Source: Trichoplax sp. H2 (taxonomy: Eukaryota; Placozoa; Uniplacotomia; Trichoplacea). Taken from it: a stretch of DNA of 64,000 nt. The stretch covers positions 34,682 through 98,681 of the forward strand of contig NOWV01000235.1 of assembly GCA_003344405.1 (NCBI GenBank), given 5' to 3'. Position numbers and translations under genes: made by a program. Positions 42,201 through 54,015 of this stretch are shown here, one piece after another (position 1 is the stretch's first letter; every line of letters starts with the position of its first letter). Below the pieces are notes generated by a model. The model was not told the origin of the DNA. It made no database searches and was given only the letters and a program-made list of their open reading frames with translations.

Positions 42201-43310
42201 TTTCGCTGCATCCTAAGACAATTGAATGTTTGATTTCGATTATTAATTATAATTGAAATATCATTACCTGCATCAATCGTCTATTAATTCATGAGTAATA
42301 AATTTGCTAGCATATGTTTAGCTAATACAAAGATCTAGCCGTTTCATCATTTAGATACAGAATAGATGGCATAGATAATTAAGGAAATTAGTTTATTTTC
42401 ATTGTCATTTTTCTCTGATTTGGATCAATACAGCCTTTTTTGGCTAAGAAACGAATTCATGACACATGTGGTGTGAATAATTTGCATGGTATGCCAGCCT
42501 TGATTGCCGCAATACTTAGCATCATTATGGCATCATTGGCCCATTTTAATCAATACAAACGAAGGCAAGTTCGTCGGGATTACAATTTTAACAATTCAAT
42601 TTCTGATAGCTATATAGTGACGAAATTTGGCTGATTTAAACCCATTAATTGATAGGACTAACTATTGATCTGTTTTAATATGATATGCCTAACAGCTTAT
42701 ACAGCATATTCCCTGCTCGTACTCCATTAAATCTGAACATGACTTTACCAGCTGGTGCTATAGATTTTCCTGGTGAACCTGTAACTGCAGCAGGGCAAGC
42801 TGGCTTGCAAGCTGCTGGAATTGGAGTAACACTAGCTATCTCCATCGCATCTGGATTAATTACAGGTAGCTCTGCTTCTCTATGTTTGCATATTTATATG
42901 CATCTGCGAAAAGTCATGTGTACTTATTGATGCTATTGCATCTTCAGCGAATACAACTGTATCTTAGCATTTACCTATATACCTCCTCCATTTTCGTTAG
43001 GTTGTATCATCAGACTGTCAATATTTGATGAAGTCCGTACCGAAGATTACTATCTAGATTCTCCACATTGGGAGGTAATATGCTGAATGGTTACGGTAGT
43101 TTTCCTACATTTCTAGGGCCAATTTGGAAATACTAGTCATTATGAAAGTGGAATTCGCGTTTTTCATTCATTTACTGATCAAATAATATCTAAATAATAC
43201 TAGTCTGATAACATAATGTGAAACTAATATAGATTCCTGATGAGGACGATAACATTACGGTGACCCAGGATGACCGAGGAAGCAAAATCAAAACTTCGGA
43301 AGTGGTATAA
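36295..43310 (+). CDS. Rh: Rh-family ammonium/ammonia channel, copy A (nine exons, 461 aa)
   Basis: Exons: 36295-36439, 36825-37014, 40864-41159, 41537-41700, 41812-41949, 42434-42564, 42696-42865, 43001-43074 and 43233-43310 (stop TAA). All junctions keep frame. Introns are GT-AG except intron 6, which starts GC (AAG|GCAAGT at 42565). The product is an 11-12-pass membrane protein that forms trimeric pores for NH3/NH4+. Family marks: [20 protein letters not shown] in exon 2; [10 protein letters not shown]165 in SDMGGS, then [10 protein letters not shown] with pore His173; [36 protein letters not shown] with the second pore His329; and a short acidic C-terminus. The length matches animal Rh glycoproteins (about 450-480 aa). 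Exon 1 codes the first TM and the start Met has a strong context. Intron 2 (3.85 kb) is inflated by a block present three times around two assembly gaps. Whether it is closer to RhAG, RhBG, RhCG or Rh50 cannot be told here. Confidence 0.93.
38870..38889. other. Assembly gap (20 N)
   Basis: Twenty unknown bases between repeat copies 1 and 2 in Rh-A intron 2. The fixed length suggests a default placeholder and not a measured gap. Confidence 0.98.
39478..39497. other. Assembly gap (20 N)
   Basis: Twenty unknown bases between repeat copies 2 and 3 in Rh-A intron 2. Confidence 0.98.
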
Positions 43311-46300
43311 TGATTAAAATCCACCCTCAGTCACAACGCAAATACATAATAATATCGTATCGATTAAAGGCATTTTAGATGATTTCGCAGCCCTTTTCGT
43401 CGCCCAATAACGCCGATACCAGAAATAGAATAACTGTCTCAAGCATCTTACAGGAATACCTCGAAGAAGAATGGGTACTGGAGATATCTAGCGCAAACTC
43501 GTTAAAGTTTACTATTGTTATGTATTATCGGTGAACATTATGTACGCGTACTCAAGGTAGTAACTGATTATATATTATTCTTTTAATATGTTGATATTTT
43601 TGAGGAGTGATATGTGAAAGAAAGTAGTACACCTAGTTTACAAAAGCAGCTTACAGGTATTATCGTATCTCGATATTAATTTGGAAGCTATCCGAATCTT
43701 TTCAAAGTCCGATTTTTATATACGGAGAAAATACACTGCCAGTTTTTACATATCATGTTCAAGGTGTTACTTTAGATAAATATAGTTAGCTTGGAATTAG
43801 AAATATGGTATAAACTAGCTGCTTAAATACAGTTGAACTTTCAAATTCAGTGAAAGTGCTTATCTATTAAAAAAAAAATCAAATACATGTTAAAGATAAA
43901 TGATACATGATAAAATTGGTAGGCTACATAGAGAATCTGAATTGAATACTAATATCCTGTTTGGATGATTAATTATTACTTAGAATATAAATAATATAAT
44001 TGGATTAAAGGAATGAAATAAATTTATATTTGGCAAATTTTTGACTGCTCATTCCCAATAATGTAGTGTTTGTTGACTATATAATGGTTGAAATATGATT
44101 CAATGTAATTATAGCTTCAAATTATATCCTGTAGTAATATGGTGCGGATTCCGCTATACAATAGGATTTTATAATTCTACTGCCGAAAATAACTTAGCTA
44201 CTGTATAATTGAGCACTCAGGGCTTGGAGTATCGATCACATGTACATTGAAGACTATCACATTACTTTTTCTCTTTAAGAGCCACTAAATATGGTCACTA
44301 TCTATAGTTTCATGTGTTTGAGTAAACCAAATCCGTTAGGTTACCAACGAGTAACAAAATCAAATCTGAGATTTAATTCTAGTCAAAAACTCTACCATCT
44401 TCCTAATCCTGTCTCCCTCTAGATAGGCTGGCATAGCCTTCAATATTTCTGTTTTATGCAGTCCTATTCTAGCATAAATTATCAATTTAAGATAATTACA
44501 CTTTTTGAAGAACCATATCTAAAATCTTGATAATTAATACTTATGTTAGTCATCGTATCAGCAAATAATTACCGCAACATGAACATAACACTTTCTAAAA
44601 TAGAATGGGTAAATTTGGTATTAAGCCGTAGCTAATAGAGCATAATTGAAGGATGTTAGTATTATAAAAAATTTTGGGTAATATTTTTACTTTAGCCTAA
44701 GTGATACAGCTGTTTTTGATTGCTTTAATAAATTGTCACTTTTAATTTAGGATTAATCCTAACGCTTGGCTAATCCCACTGTAATTAAACATAAACTGTT
44801 TCTTACTCCAATTATTCTCTCAGGTAACATGCTTAGGATAATCTTGGGTCAATTAGCTGCTGCTATAGTGTATCATGAAGTACAAAATTGGTTACTTTGA
44901 CAATTATAAGATTCTAAGAATGAATGATAAATTAATCTCTCATCCTTCAGTGGTATAAACATTATTTACTCCCTTCACTCTTCTTATGTAAATAACTTGC
45001 TTTAAGGCTACTTCATATTGTGAATTTGGCAATGCTATCTGCTAGCTAAACTTGATATTAGCAGTCTTTAAAGAGCGTTAAATCTTGAGTTGCAATAAAA
45101 TCATTAGTATTTTCTTATAGCAATATTGGAGATGAAGCAGTTACATAAATTTTAACTCGTTAACAACAAGGTTTTAGCCAAATCATCCATCAAGTACGTT
45201 AATGTGCTTCAAATAGTAGATGATATCATCCCATGATAATTCTCGAGAATTTGGTAAATACTACAGCGGTGACCCTTAAATCTATTTTTTTCCAATCCTG
45301 ATTCGAATTTTGTTCAGAATTATGAACCGAATGACCGAAGATTTTCATCACAGCGCCAATAAAAGTAGCTTACTGCTGATCTCAAACAGCATTCTGTGAA
45401 TATATCAGTTCAATCAGCTCATATCTAATCTTTCTTTGCGATTAAAGTCTTTTGAGAAATCTATATTAGATGCCGTACCGTAAGCATGATTATAATTTCA
45501 CTAGAGACGTACAATTTTAAAATATGTTACATTTTATAACTACTTCAGTACCAGACAGAAGAATAACGAATTCAGCTATCATTTTTATAAAAGTTATCAA
45601 CATAATTACCCACTTAGTGGTCTAGTTTTAATTAAACGATAAGAATGATTTATTATTTATAAAATATGCGCATAATCCAATAATAATGGCTTGAACTACA
45701 TCTGGCTCGATATTTAGCTACAAAATAGTTTATATTAACAAAATTGATTTACGTAGTATTATCGTTACTATCAGTGAGAAATAGCTGCTGGCTAGAATTC
45801 TAGATCGACTAATAAATAGTATAGTTTTGATAAGGCGAATAATGCCTTGATTACGTGAGCATTTAAAGGCATGATCTCTAAATGTCTCTATCATCATGAT
45901 AGAAACTACAAAGTAGATCAGAAAAGCAGAAAGAAATGAATTATAGATACGCGTCTAATCAGGATATATGAGCTAAAAGAATTGCTGGTGTAAATTTTCG
46001 ATCGTTTTCATTCGTATTATAAAAGTAAAATCAGTTTATGGAGATTGCAATCAAGCTATTTTACAGCTGTACAGGAATAATGAGTACAGTAAGTCTACTA
46101 GGGAAAAGAAGCATTTTATCTTAGCATGAAAGGTAACTTTATTTCTTGAAAGCTTTGCTAATTTAACGTCTATACACTTGCTATGGATCATAATAGCTAC
46201 TAAAGGTAATTAGGTGAGTAAGAATGTAGCGTAACTCAAGTTTGGAGTGTCTAACCATTTTTAACTAAGGATGTAATTCCACCTTAATTTTATCAGATGC

Positions 46301-47481
46301 CTTTTCTATCTATAACGCTGCGTAGTTTAGTTGCACAAACTTCATAGGCCGATACATAAATAGTGCAATATAGAGAATTTTACACGATGCTCAATTTGGG
46401 CATCGCTTGGTATGGACTTCTAGATTTAGAAGTCTATGCATTTGGTCAGGTTCTGTGTGAAATCCATATTCAATGTGTCTTCAATATTATCATTTTTAAC
46501 AATGATTAGATTAGAAACATATGTTACTGCACGAGAATGACAAAAGCAGAGATGAATTAGGAAACACTTTTCGGCTGGTCTACTATCGCCCTTATATCCT
46601 CATTTATTTCATCATCACGACTCACGAGATGCACTATATTGTCAGTGATTCTACATCTATTACATTAAACTTATATCAGACTCTAATCTTGATCACATCC
46701 AAATCATAGTTATCTTCGACATTAATCAGGATGATATCCGAATCATCGTTATTTCAGACGCTAATCTTAATTACATCGTAATCATCAGCATCTTAGACCC
46801 TAATTTTAATTACATCCAAATCGTCGTTGATTTTTGACCTTCACGTTTCCTGATGATCCCTGATTGTATTCTCCAGCAGCTGTGAGTGGCATAAGAAGTA
46901 ATAGTTGTATCCAATCATGTTGTATCGCAGGTTAAGCGATAGATCAATTACCAATCATCGTCCAGAATAAGATATTATTCATCATGTTTATTATCCAAAT
47001 TAATAGTTAGATCATAGTCTGTAATAAAAACTACTATCATGATACAACCAATTAAATAGCAAGGCTGACTAGTACTTTGTTCTGCCATCGAATGATTACC
47101 ACGCCCCTCGATCGGCTAGCTGTTAGCATTTAGAGGCTAGTGCTTGGTGGCCAGTATGCATCTCTAACTGAACTTACTGCTAAAAGCCATATTACTTTTA
47201 CAGTTCGTCCTTGAAATTAGCCCATTAGAACCGACTTTGACTGGCATTGTAGTGACGTCGGTGAAAAGTTAACAGTGCCATTGCTACAAGCGTTGCTGAG
47301 GCAAGAAATCAAGTCAAGACTATCCGCTATTTTTCTATTAGATACAGTATTATATCTAAAATTGATTAGATAACGGAATTGTCCTACATTATCAACCTTT
47401 TAGTCGTCAATATTACTTCCACTTGCCAGGCGAACTAGTAGAATTAAGCATAAACCAACAAATTAATTAGTCTACATCATC
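43311..47481. other. Intergenic stretch between the two Rh genes
   Basis: No gene can be supported between the Rh-A stop and the Rh-B start. It contains the 3' flank of copy A, a 39-bp minisatellite (46676-46840) and the promoter side of copy B. Open frames here are short and do not resemble Rh exons, so I see no third copy. Confidence 0.55.
46676..46840. repeat. 39-bp minisatellite, about four degenerate units
   Basis: Units begin at 46691, 46730, 46769 and 46808 with variants of (G/A)ATxACATCCxAATCAT, each preceded by a variant of AGAC-x-CTAATCTT. The 39-bp spacing is exact while the bases drift. Stops interrupt all plus frames, so this is non-coding although 39 is a multiple of three. Confidence 0.85.
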
Positions 47482-50400
47482 ATGGGATTATTGAGCCATA
47501 AATTAGTCATTTTAATGACTGTCTTTGAGATTGTGGCACTTATTTTATTTGCAGTCTTCGTCCAATTTGATAGTGTTGCTTTGCCAACCTCTCATGCTGA
47601 ATCTTTTCATGGTGTATCTTATGCAAGTAAGTATGGTGCAGTTACAAACTAGGCAAGAAAAAGTAAAAATTAGCCTTAAATATGTCGATTATTGTCTGTC
47701 TACATTAATGCAATTAAACATGAATCATGACAAAATCTTCGTTCTTATATGCTGTAGAGAAGGGATGTTAAATCACATTAATGCTGATACTAAGTTGTAC
47801 CGATGTCTTATAAATTAGTGAGCCCATGATTATACGTTCCATGATGCTTATATATGTAGATAACTGTTAATTTCCTTTCCTGATAAGAGCATGAATAAGA
47901 TCGCTGTGATACTAATTGACCTTGATGTACTCCTTTGTCTATATTGTATTGATAGCTATTTCTGAGGAGATCACCATAAATATGCTGCAATCCAACTTTC
48001 TTTCCTGATTTTTCGTGTTAACCTTCATTTCCATTTACTTTGCTCTATACTTATTTTAGTGTTTCAAGATATTCATGTCATGATCTTTGTTGGCTTTGGC
48101 TTCTTAATGACATTTTTAAAGAAATATTCCTTCAGTAGTGTTGGCTTTAATTTACTTTTAGCCTCTTTTGTAATCCAATGGTCAACTCTCACCCTGGGGT
48201 TCTGCCATTCTTGGTCTAATTTTAGCCATATACTTATCGATACCGAATCGTAAGTCGATTAATGAACGAAAGATACACTATTAATATGCTCCAATAGTGA
48301 ATGGCTACTGTTGCTCTTATACGCCAATTTCACACTTGATTTAAAGCCTTGACTTTATGTACCCCATCTATGACGTTAAAATTAATGCAGATCAGTTTTA
48401 CGTCTCATTTTTATCTGGCCACTTTTTCCTAAACGAACTATTTGGAAGTCACTTTTTGCAAAACTTTTTAGCAAAACCATACGCTACTTTGGATTAATTC
48501 TTAATGCTAAACTACACAGATACATATATATTTTAACGGCATATGTTCACTAATGTTAACGTTTAAGAAGACTTATGGCTGACCTCAGCAAAGAATAACT
48601 GTTGTAATTGATTATTGTAGCCCAAAATGAAATGAGTGATCTAAAGTTATCGTTGCAAGCGTTAGATATTGCATAGTTGCAGTGAAATTGCTATGTATCA
48701 TTGACTCTTTGATCGATTTCAAATTTACAGTACCGTAGAGATGAAAGTAGAATTGAGGCTTGGTGCTCAAATATCCAGTCTTAGTATTAGATTTTAATTT
48801 ACGATCGATGGAGTATACTCTTATACTTGCATAGTAAATAGATCAAATTGAACCATACGGTTTCAATGAAAAAAACAATTAAATTGTGGTAGTTGGCCTG
48901 TATGGAATTGTTGTTTTAATGCAAATTCCCTTTAGGAATTTGCTAACTTGGGCGCTGTTTTTCACCTTTAATAATTTTGTGAAAAGGTGGATGTCAATGA
49001 TCAACAGTAAAAGTGATAGCGAGTTAATTGATGAACTCACAAACTAGAGTCGTTTTCTTTGCAAAGAGGCAATGATAACACCTGCAAAAAGCACATGAGA
49101 TTAATTTAACGTATTAAAAATTAGCACACCAGCAACTAAGTAACTAAGTAATACACTACTTAACTACGTAAATGTAATTAAATTCCAGCAGTACTGAGTT
49201 TTGTTCGATACAGGGACGAAGACTACTGAGACTAAGTTTAATTACGTAAAGTACGTCAGGTTAATACGTTCAGATAAATTTTTAGGAGATGGAAAATAAG
49301 AGTCGTAATTTAGTTTCTAACAGATTTTTCTCTTATTTCAAATATCATGTTTTTATGGGATGGTATCAAGCAAATGTCCCTAAAAAATTAATTTAAAACA
49401 GATACAGCTAATATCTTAGCCGAACTTTAGCGATTTTTTTGTTAAAATTTTCCTCTCTAGTTGCTATAGAGTATTTTAAATGATTCGCTATCCATATAAA
49501 TTTGATACTTATTACATTTTTACCGCTTCATTTGAAATGACAGTTTAATTGCTGCTGACATATGTGCAGCTGCAATATTGATCTCCTTTGGAGCTGTACT
49601 TGGCAAGACGTCACCTTTGCAGCTAATTGTTATGGCATTTTTCGAAGTTATATTCTATTCCATCAACGAAACTTTATGCTTACAGTATCTAAAAATTAGC
49701 GATATGGGTGGATCTATCGTTATCCATGCATTTGGAGCTTATTTCGGTTTAGCAGTTGCCTTCGTATTATATAGTAGAGATGCAATTGGTCATGCCAACG
49801 AAGGATCTTCCTATCAATCGGATATATCAGCAATGATAGGTTAGTAAAATGATGCAGCATATTTTAACTTACGATTCGATAATAAATGGTTTCCTCAAAT
49901 ATCAAATGCATAAAATAAGATAAGCTATTTCTTCAATACTTATCCATCTTTGGGGATACATTTACTTTCAATGTTGATAGTCAATGAACAAAAGTACCCT
50001 TACCTATCGAATAAATTAAATACTTAAGCCTAATCAAGAACTTTTAAGGGTGCTTTTTGTCTTAATTAAAATTATCAATAAATTTAAAGGAATTATGTAA
50101 ATTGAAAGTTTTTGCTATACAGTGCATAATTTAGATTCTAACTTGACTAAACTTGATGATCTAATTCATCGATAAATTTTAATGACCAATATGACCATAA
50201 TTCCTAAAGTAAAGCAAAACAGGTTAATCAATTCAATTGTTGAATAATACTGTAACTATTCGTTTGATGAACTTTCACGGTACTATAAATTAACGATGAA
50301 AAAAGACAATGGTTTTACGAGCGATAAAGAACTGTTAACTTCGCTTAAACAACAATAATAGGAGCTGCTGAATGTTAAATATAGACTACATTTCTTTTAT

Positions 50401-52587
50401 ATACGTATTTGTACCGTCTTAGTTTAATTTAATTATTAATTACATATTAACAAGTATCATATGGCTAATATATTGAAGTTTCTATATAAATTATTTTTAC
50501 ACCATCATAGGAGTACAAGCTATGGAATAGCTATCAGTGAAGGAATTAGGATAAATTTTAACAACAATATTTGCATACATTAAAGCGTTTTTAAAATATT
50601 AATTGTATCTAATTGCAAAAACGGTACAAATTTTCCATTATTTACTGAGGAATATTCCTTTTTTGTAGTAGTTTTTTAGATTTACTAATATTATAATAAC
50701 TTAATCACACATGTTCTCTTCAGTTATTAACTTACAATTTTGATGTCTTAGGCAGTAATTTTTACTAGAATTAGTAATATAATATTTTTGACGATAGGTA
50801 CCGTCTTCTTATGGATATTTTGGCCAAGTTTCAACGCCGGCTTAGCGTCAGGAGATCAACAGCAACGTGCCGTTTTCAATACTTACTTTGCATTAGCGGC
50901 ATGTACTTGCACAAGCTTTGTTGTCAGCTCACTTCTTGATCGGGAAGGAAGATATCGAATGGTTAGTCCATTTTGGCAACTAATATTTTACACTAAGCCT
51001 ATGCGAAAAACTCTTTAACGATTGTACAGAGTATTATTTTAAAGATTATTCCTAAGTTACTGCATGTTCTTTAATTTTATCTAGGTTCATATACAAAATT
51101 CTACTTTAGCTGGAGGTGTTGCTGTTGGAGCCTCAGCAAATATGCTTTTACCTATCTGGCTAAGCATGCTGACCGGTATTATCGCTGGTGTTGTCAGTGT
51201 TATTGGATACGATTACATATCAGTAAGTTAATATGTTATACTTTTAATACTGAAAGTTATAGCTACAGCAGTAAATATTTTTCAGACGAAAAAGGTTACC
51301 TCTCATGAATACCGGGATTTGCAAGGCAATTATTAGTTGTAGCTTGATAAAAGTTCTCATACACCTTCCAAAGCAATACAGTATGTCATATGTTCATGGG
51401 CTGAAGATAGATATTTCAATTAGATATACAAGTACTGCCATTGACAAGTGATGGTTTAACGCCTATGAATATAAATTTTTGGACGAGTTATTAGGCTAGC
51501 GTATTATTTTCATTACATCTTAAGTCTACGTATGTTATGAATTTTCAAAATAAATTAGGAAAATAATAACGTTATATGTTTATATTGAAACCCTATCTTG
51601 TTTCTATAATAGTCAATTTTGATAATGGCGTATTTTATGCGAGTATCACGAGCTAGACATTGCACGGTACTAGCAATCATGATTATCTGACGAAATTGTA
51701 TTGATCTTATTTCTGCATTTGCACCAATCTAGCCTTTCTTAGCAAAAAAACGAATTCATGACACTTGTGGAGTGAACAACTTGCATGGTATGCCTGCCTT
51801 GATAGCATCAGTTCTAAGTGCGATTATTGCGGCAACGGCTCATTTCAGTAGTTATGGAGAAAGGTAAATATTGTTACAGATTTTTACTGCTCGTTTAAAT
51901 AAAATGATCATAACTAGTCACTGTCGTTGATGCGACAAAATGATAATACTGTTCACTATCATATTATAATTTATAAACAGCTTGTACAGCATATTTCCCG
52001 CTCGAAAACCAGCAACTCTGAACATGACCCTTCCAGTTGGCGTAGTTGATATGCCTGGCGAGCCACTATCCGCTGGAGGACAAGCTGCTATGCAAGCTGC
52101 AGGTATTGGTGTGACCTTGGGTATCTCCATCTTATCTGGACTAATAACCGGTAATATTCGAATAAGAGCAAGCTATTATCTGTTACTGAACTTAAAAGAT
52201 GCTTTAGTAGTCAAATTCTGAATCAGCACTTCTAAAGGTTATTATCCTAATTTACATGATCATTAAAATCATTTCCACTAGGTTACATTATCAAATTTTC
52301 GATATTCGATGATGTAGATAGCCAAGATTTCCACTTAGATTCGCCACATTGGGAGGTAACAATAAAGCGTTAACATTTTCGGTTAAAAATCGGAATCTAT
52401 AATAAACATATACCAATGGTTGCATTTATATTTGAAACTTCCCTATCTAACTAACTTCAAATGCTTTTGAAAATGAAATAACTAACGGCATAATATTTAA
52501 TCTTAGGTTCCAGATTCCGAAGACGCTGCTAGCATGACGCAGTATCGCCTCAAAGATACGGTCAAGTCCGTTGAAGTGACAGTTTAA
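47482..52587 (+). CDS. Rh: Rh-family ammonium/ammonia channel, copy B (nine exons, 462 aa)
   Basis: Exons: 47482-47626, 48060-48249, 49544-49839, 50798-50961, 51085-51222, 51733-51863, 51981-52150, 52282-52355 and 52507-52587 (stop TAA). All introns are GT-AG. The first eight exon lengths equal those of copy A (145, 190, 296, 164, 138, 131, 170, 74), so intron positions and phases are identical and the pair arose by tandem duplication. The pore histidines are kept (His173 in [10 protein letters not shown], His329 in NLHGMPA), as are [17 protein letters not shown] and [12 protein letters not shown]. Differences cluster in the first extracellular loop ([13 protein letters not shown] versus [13 protein letters not shown]), in the end of exon 3 ([12 protein letters not shown]) and in the C-terminal exon, which is almost wholly different. 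That suggests divergence in trafficking or regulation more than in the pore. It is expected to be a trimeric membrane channel for NH3/NH4+. Confidence 0.94.
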
Positions 52588-54015
52588 GCTTACAATTTCA
52601 TGTGAGTATTAGATACATTTAGTTAAGGTATTTGGCTTTAGCATATAATCTACTACCACCATTTGAAACTGTATATAAAACACGTTGAAAACGTATTAAG
52701 CATTTCGCCAACGACGCATGCTTTGATCTTGATTAGTATGTAGCATTAAACAGCGTGCATGTAGAATTATACTTTAGCCCTAATTTCAGTGCACCAATGT
52801 TGTAACTTTAAAGAGTTGTTAATTTACTGAAGAGTATAAATTACTAGTATTACGTAATAGTTTACATGATCATTCACGCTTACAATATTCTTAATTGAAG
52901 ATTAACGTACATTTATCGCATTATGTTGACTATCATTTATAGGTGGATTCTATCAAGTCCAGGATTTCTTTACAGAACATGTTCAAATGCGTACGTAGAT
53001 GATGGATCAATTTTTACAAATTGTGAGCGTTCATAGACAATGAAATATGGTAGAATCTGCTTGAAATTAGGGTTTAAATAAATGACTGGTTGATAATATA
53101 TTATGCATAACAGGGATTACAACATCTGATTTAGTCCCGCTGCTACTTGACGCATTGTAGGATAAGCTATTTAATTGATAGGGTTTTTTATAAAATGAAA
53201 GTAGATAATATAATTAAATTCGTTAAATATATTTTGCATATTGATTAATGCATTACCTATAATCATACTGTAGCAAAAGATACAACCGGGTGATCGATAG
53301 CTCAATAAAATTTTATTGTCTGCAATATATTGATTTTATTTCGTATAAGACTTAGCTAGAAGGAATTCAGTCTATAAATATATTAAGTCCATCGGTGATA
53401 TTAGCTTACGTAAAATATAAACTTCTAAAATTGATATTTGTAATCTTACGGTAGAAATCAAGTTGAGGCTGAGTGTTATATTCCATCGCTCCGCCGAATC
53501 TATGGATACACCTGATTTGAGTGACGTTCCGTAATACATATGTACGCCAAACATTATTAATACATTTCTTCAATAGTGATAAATTCTAATGCAGTACATT
53601 ATAAACTGTTTATAAAAAGAGTACAATATCAATGTAAAGACACAACTAAATAGTGATATAAATAAAACTATCAAACATGAATAATAATAATAATAATGTG
53701 AGATTAAATGGGTATATTGACTGTTTTTGATATGTGATGAGTCATTTGTCCGTTAATTGAAAACTATAAGGGATAGTAAACAATAAGTAGCAACCACATA
53801 TAATTAGTATGGGATAAGTACTACTTTTGAAATCGACTTTGGTCAGCCATCAATGATAGTATAGTTACGATATAATTTAAAGGATCAAGAAATTGCCGTT
53901 ACCGATTATAAAGACCATAATGAAAAATGTTCTTAAGGTAAAAAAACCACTTCCCGTTGCACATATTTTTAGTAGCTAAAGTAACAAACTGAATTAATAT
54001 GCAATAGATTTAACA
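52588..54015. other. Convergent intergenic stretch between Rh-B and AMP deaminase
   Basis: It holds the 3' flanks of two genes that point at each other. No coding region or RNA gene is seen. An (AAT)n run lies at about 53680-53697. Confidence 0.55.
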
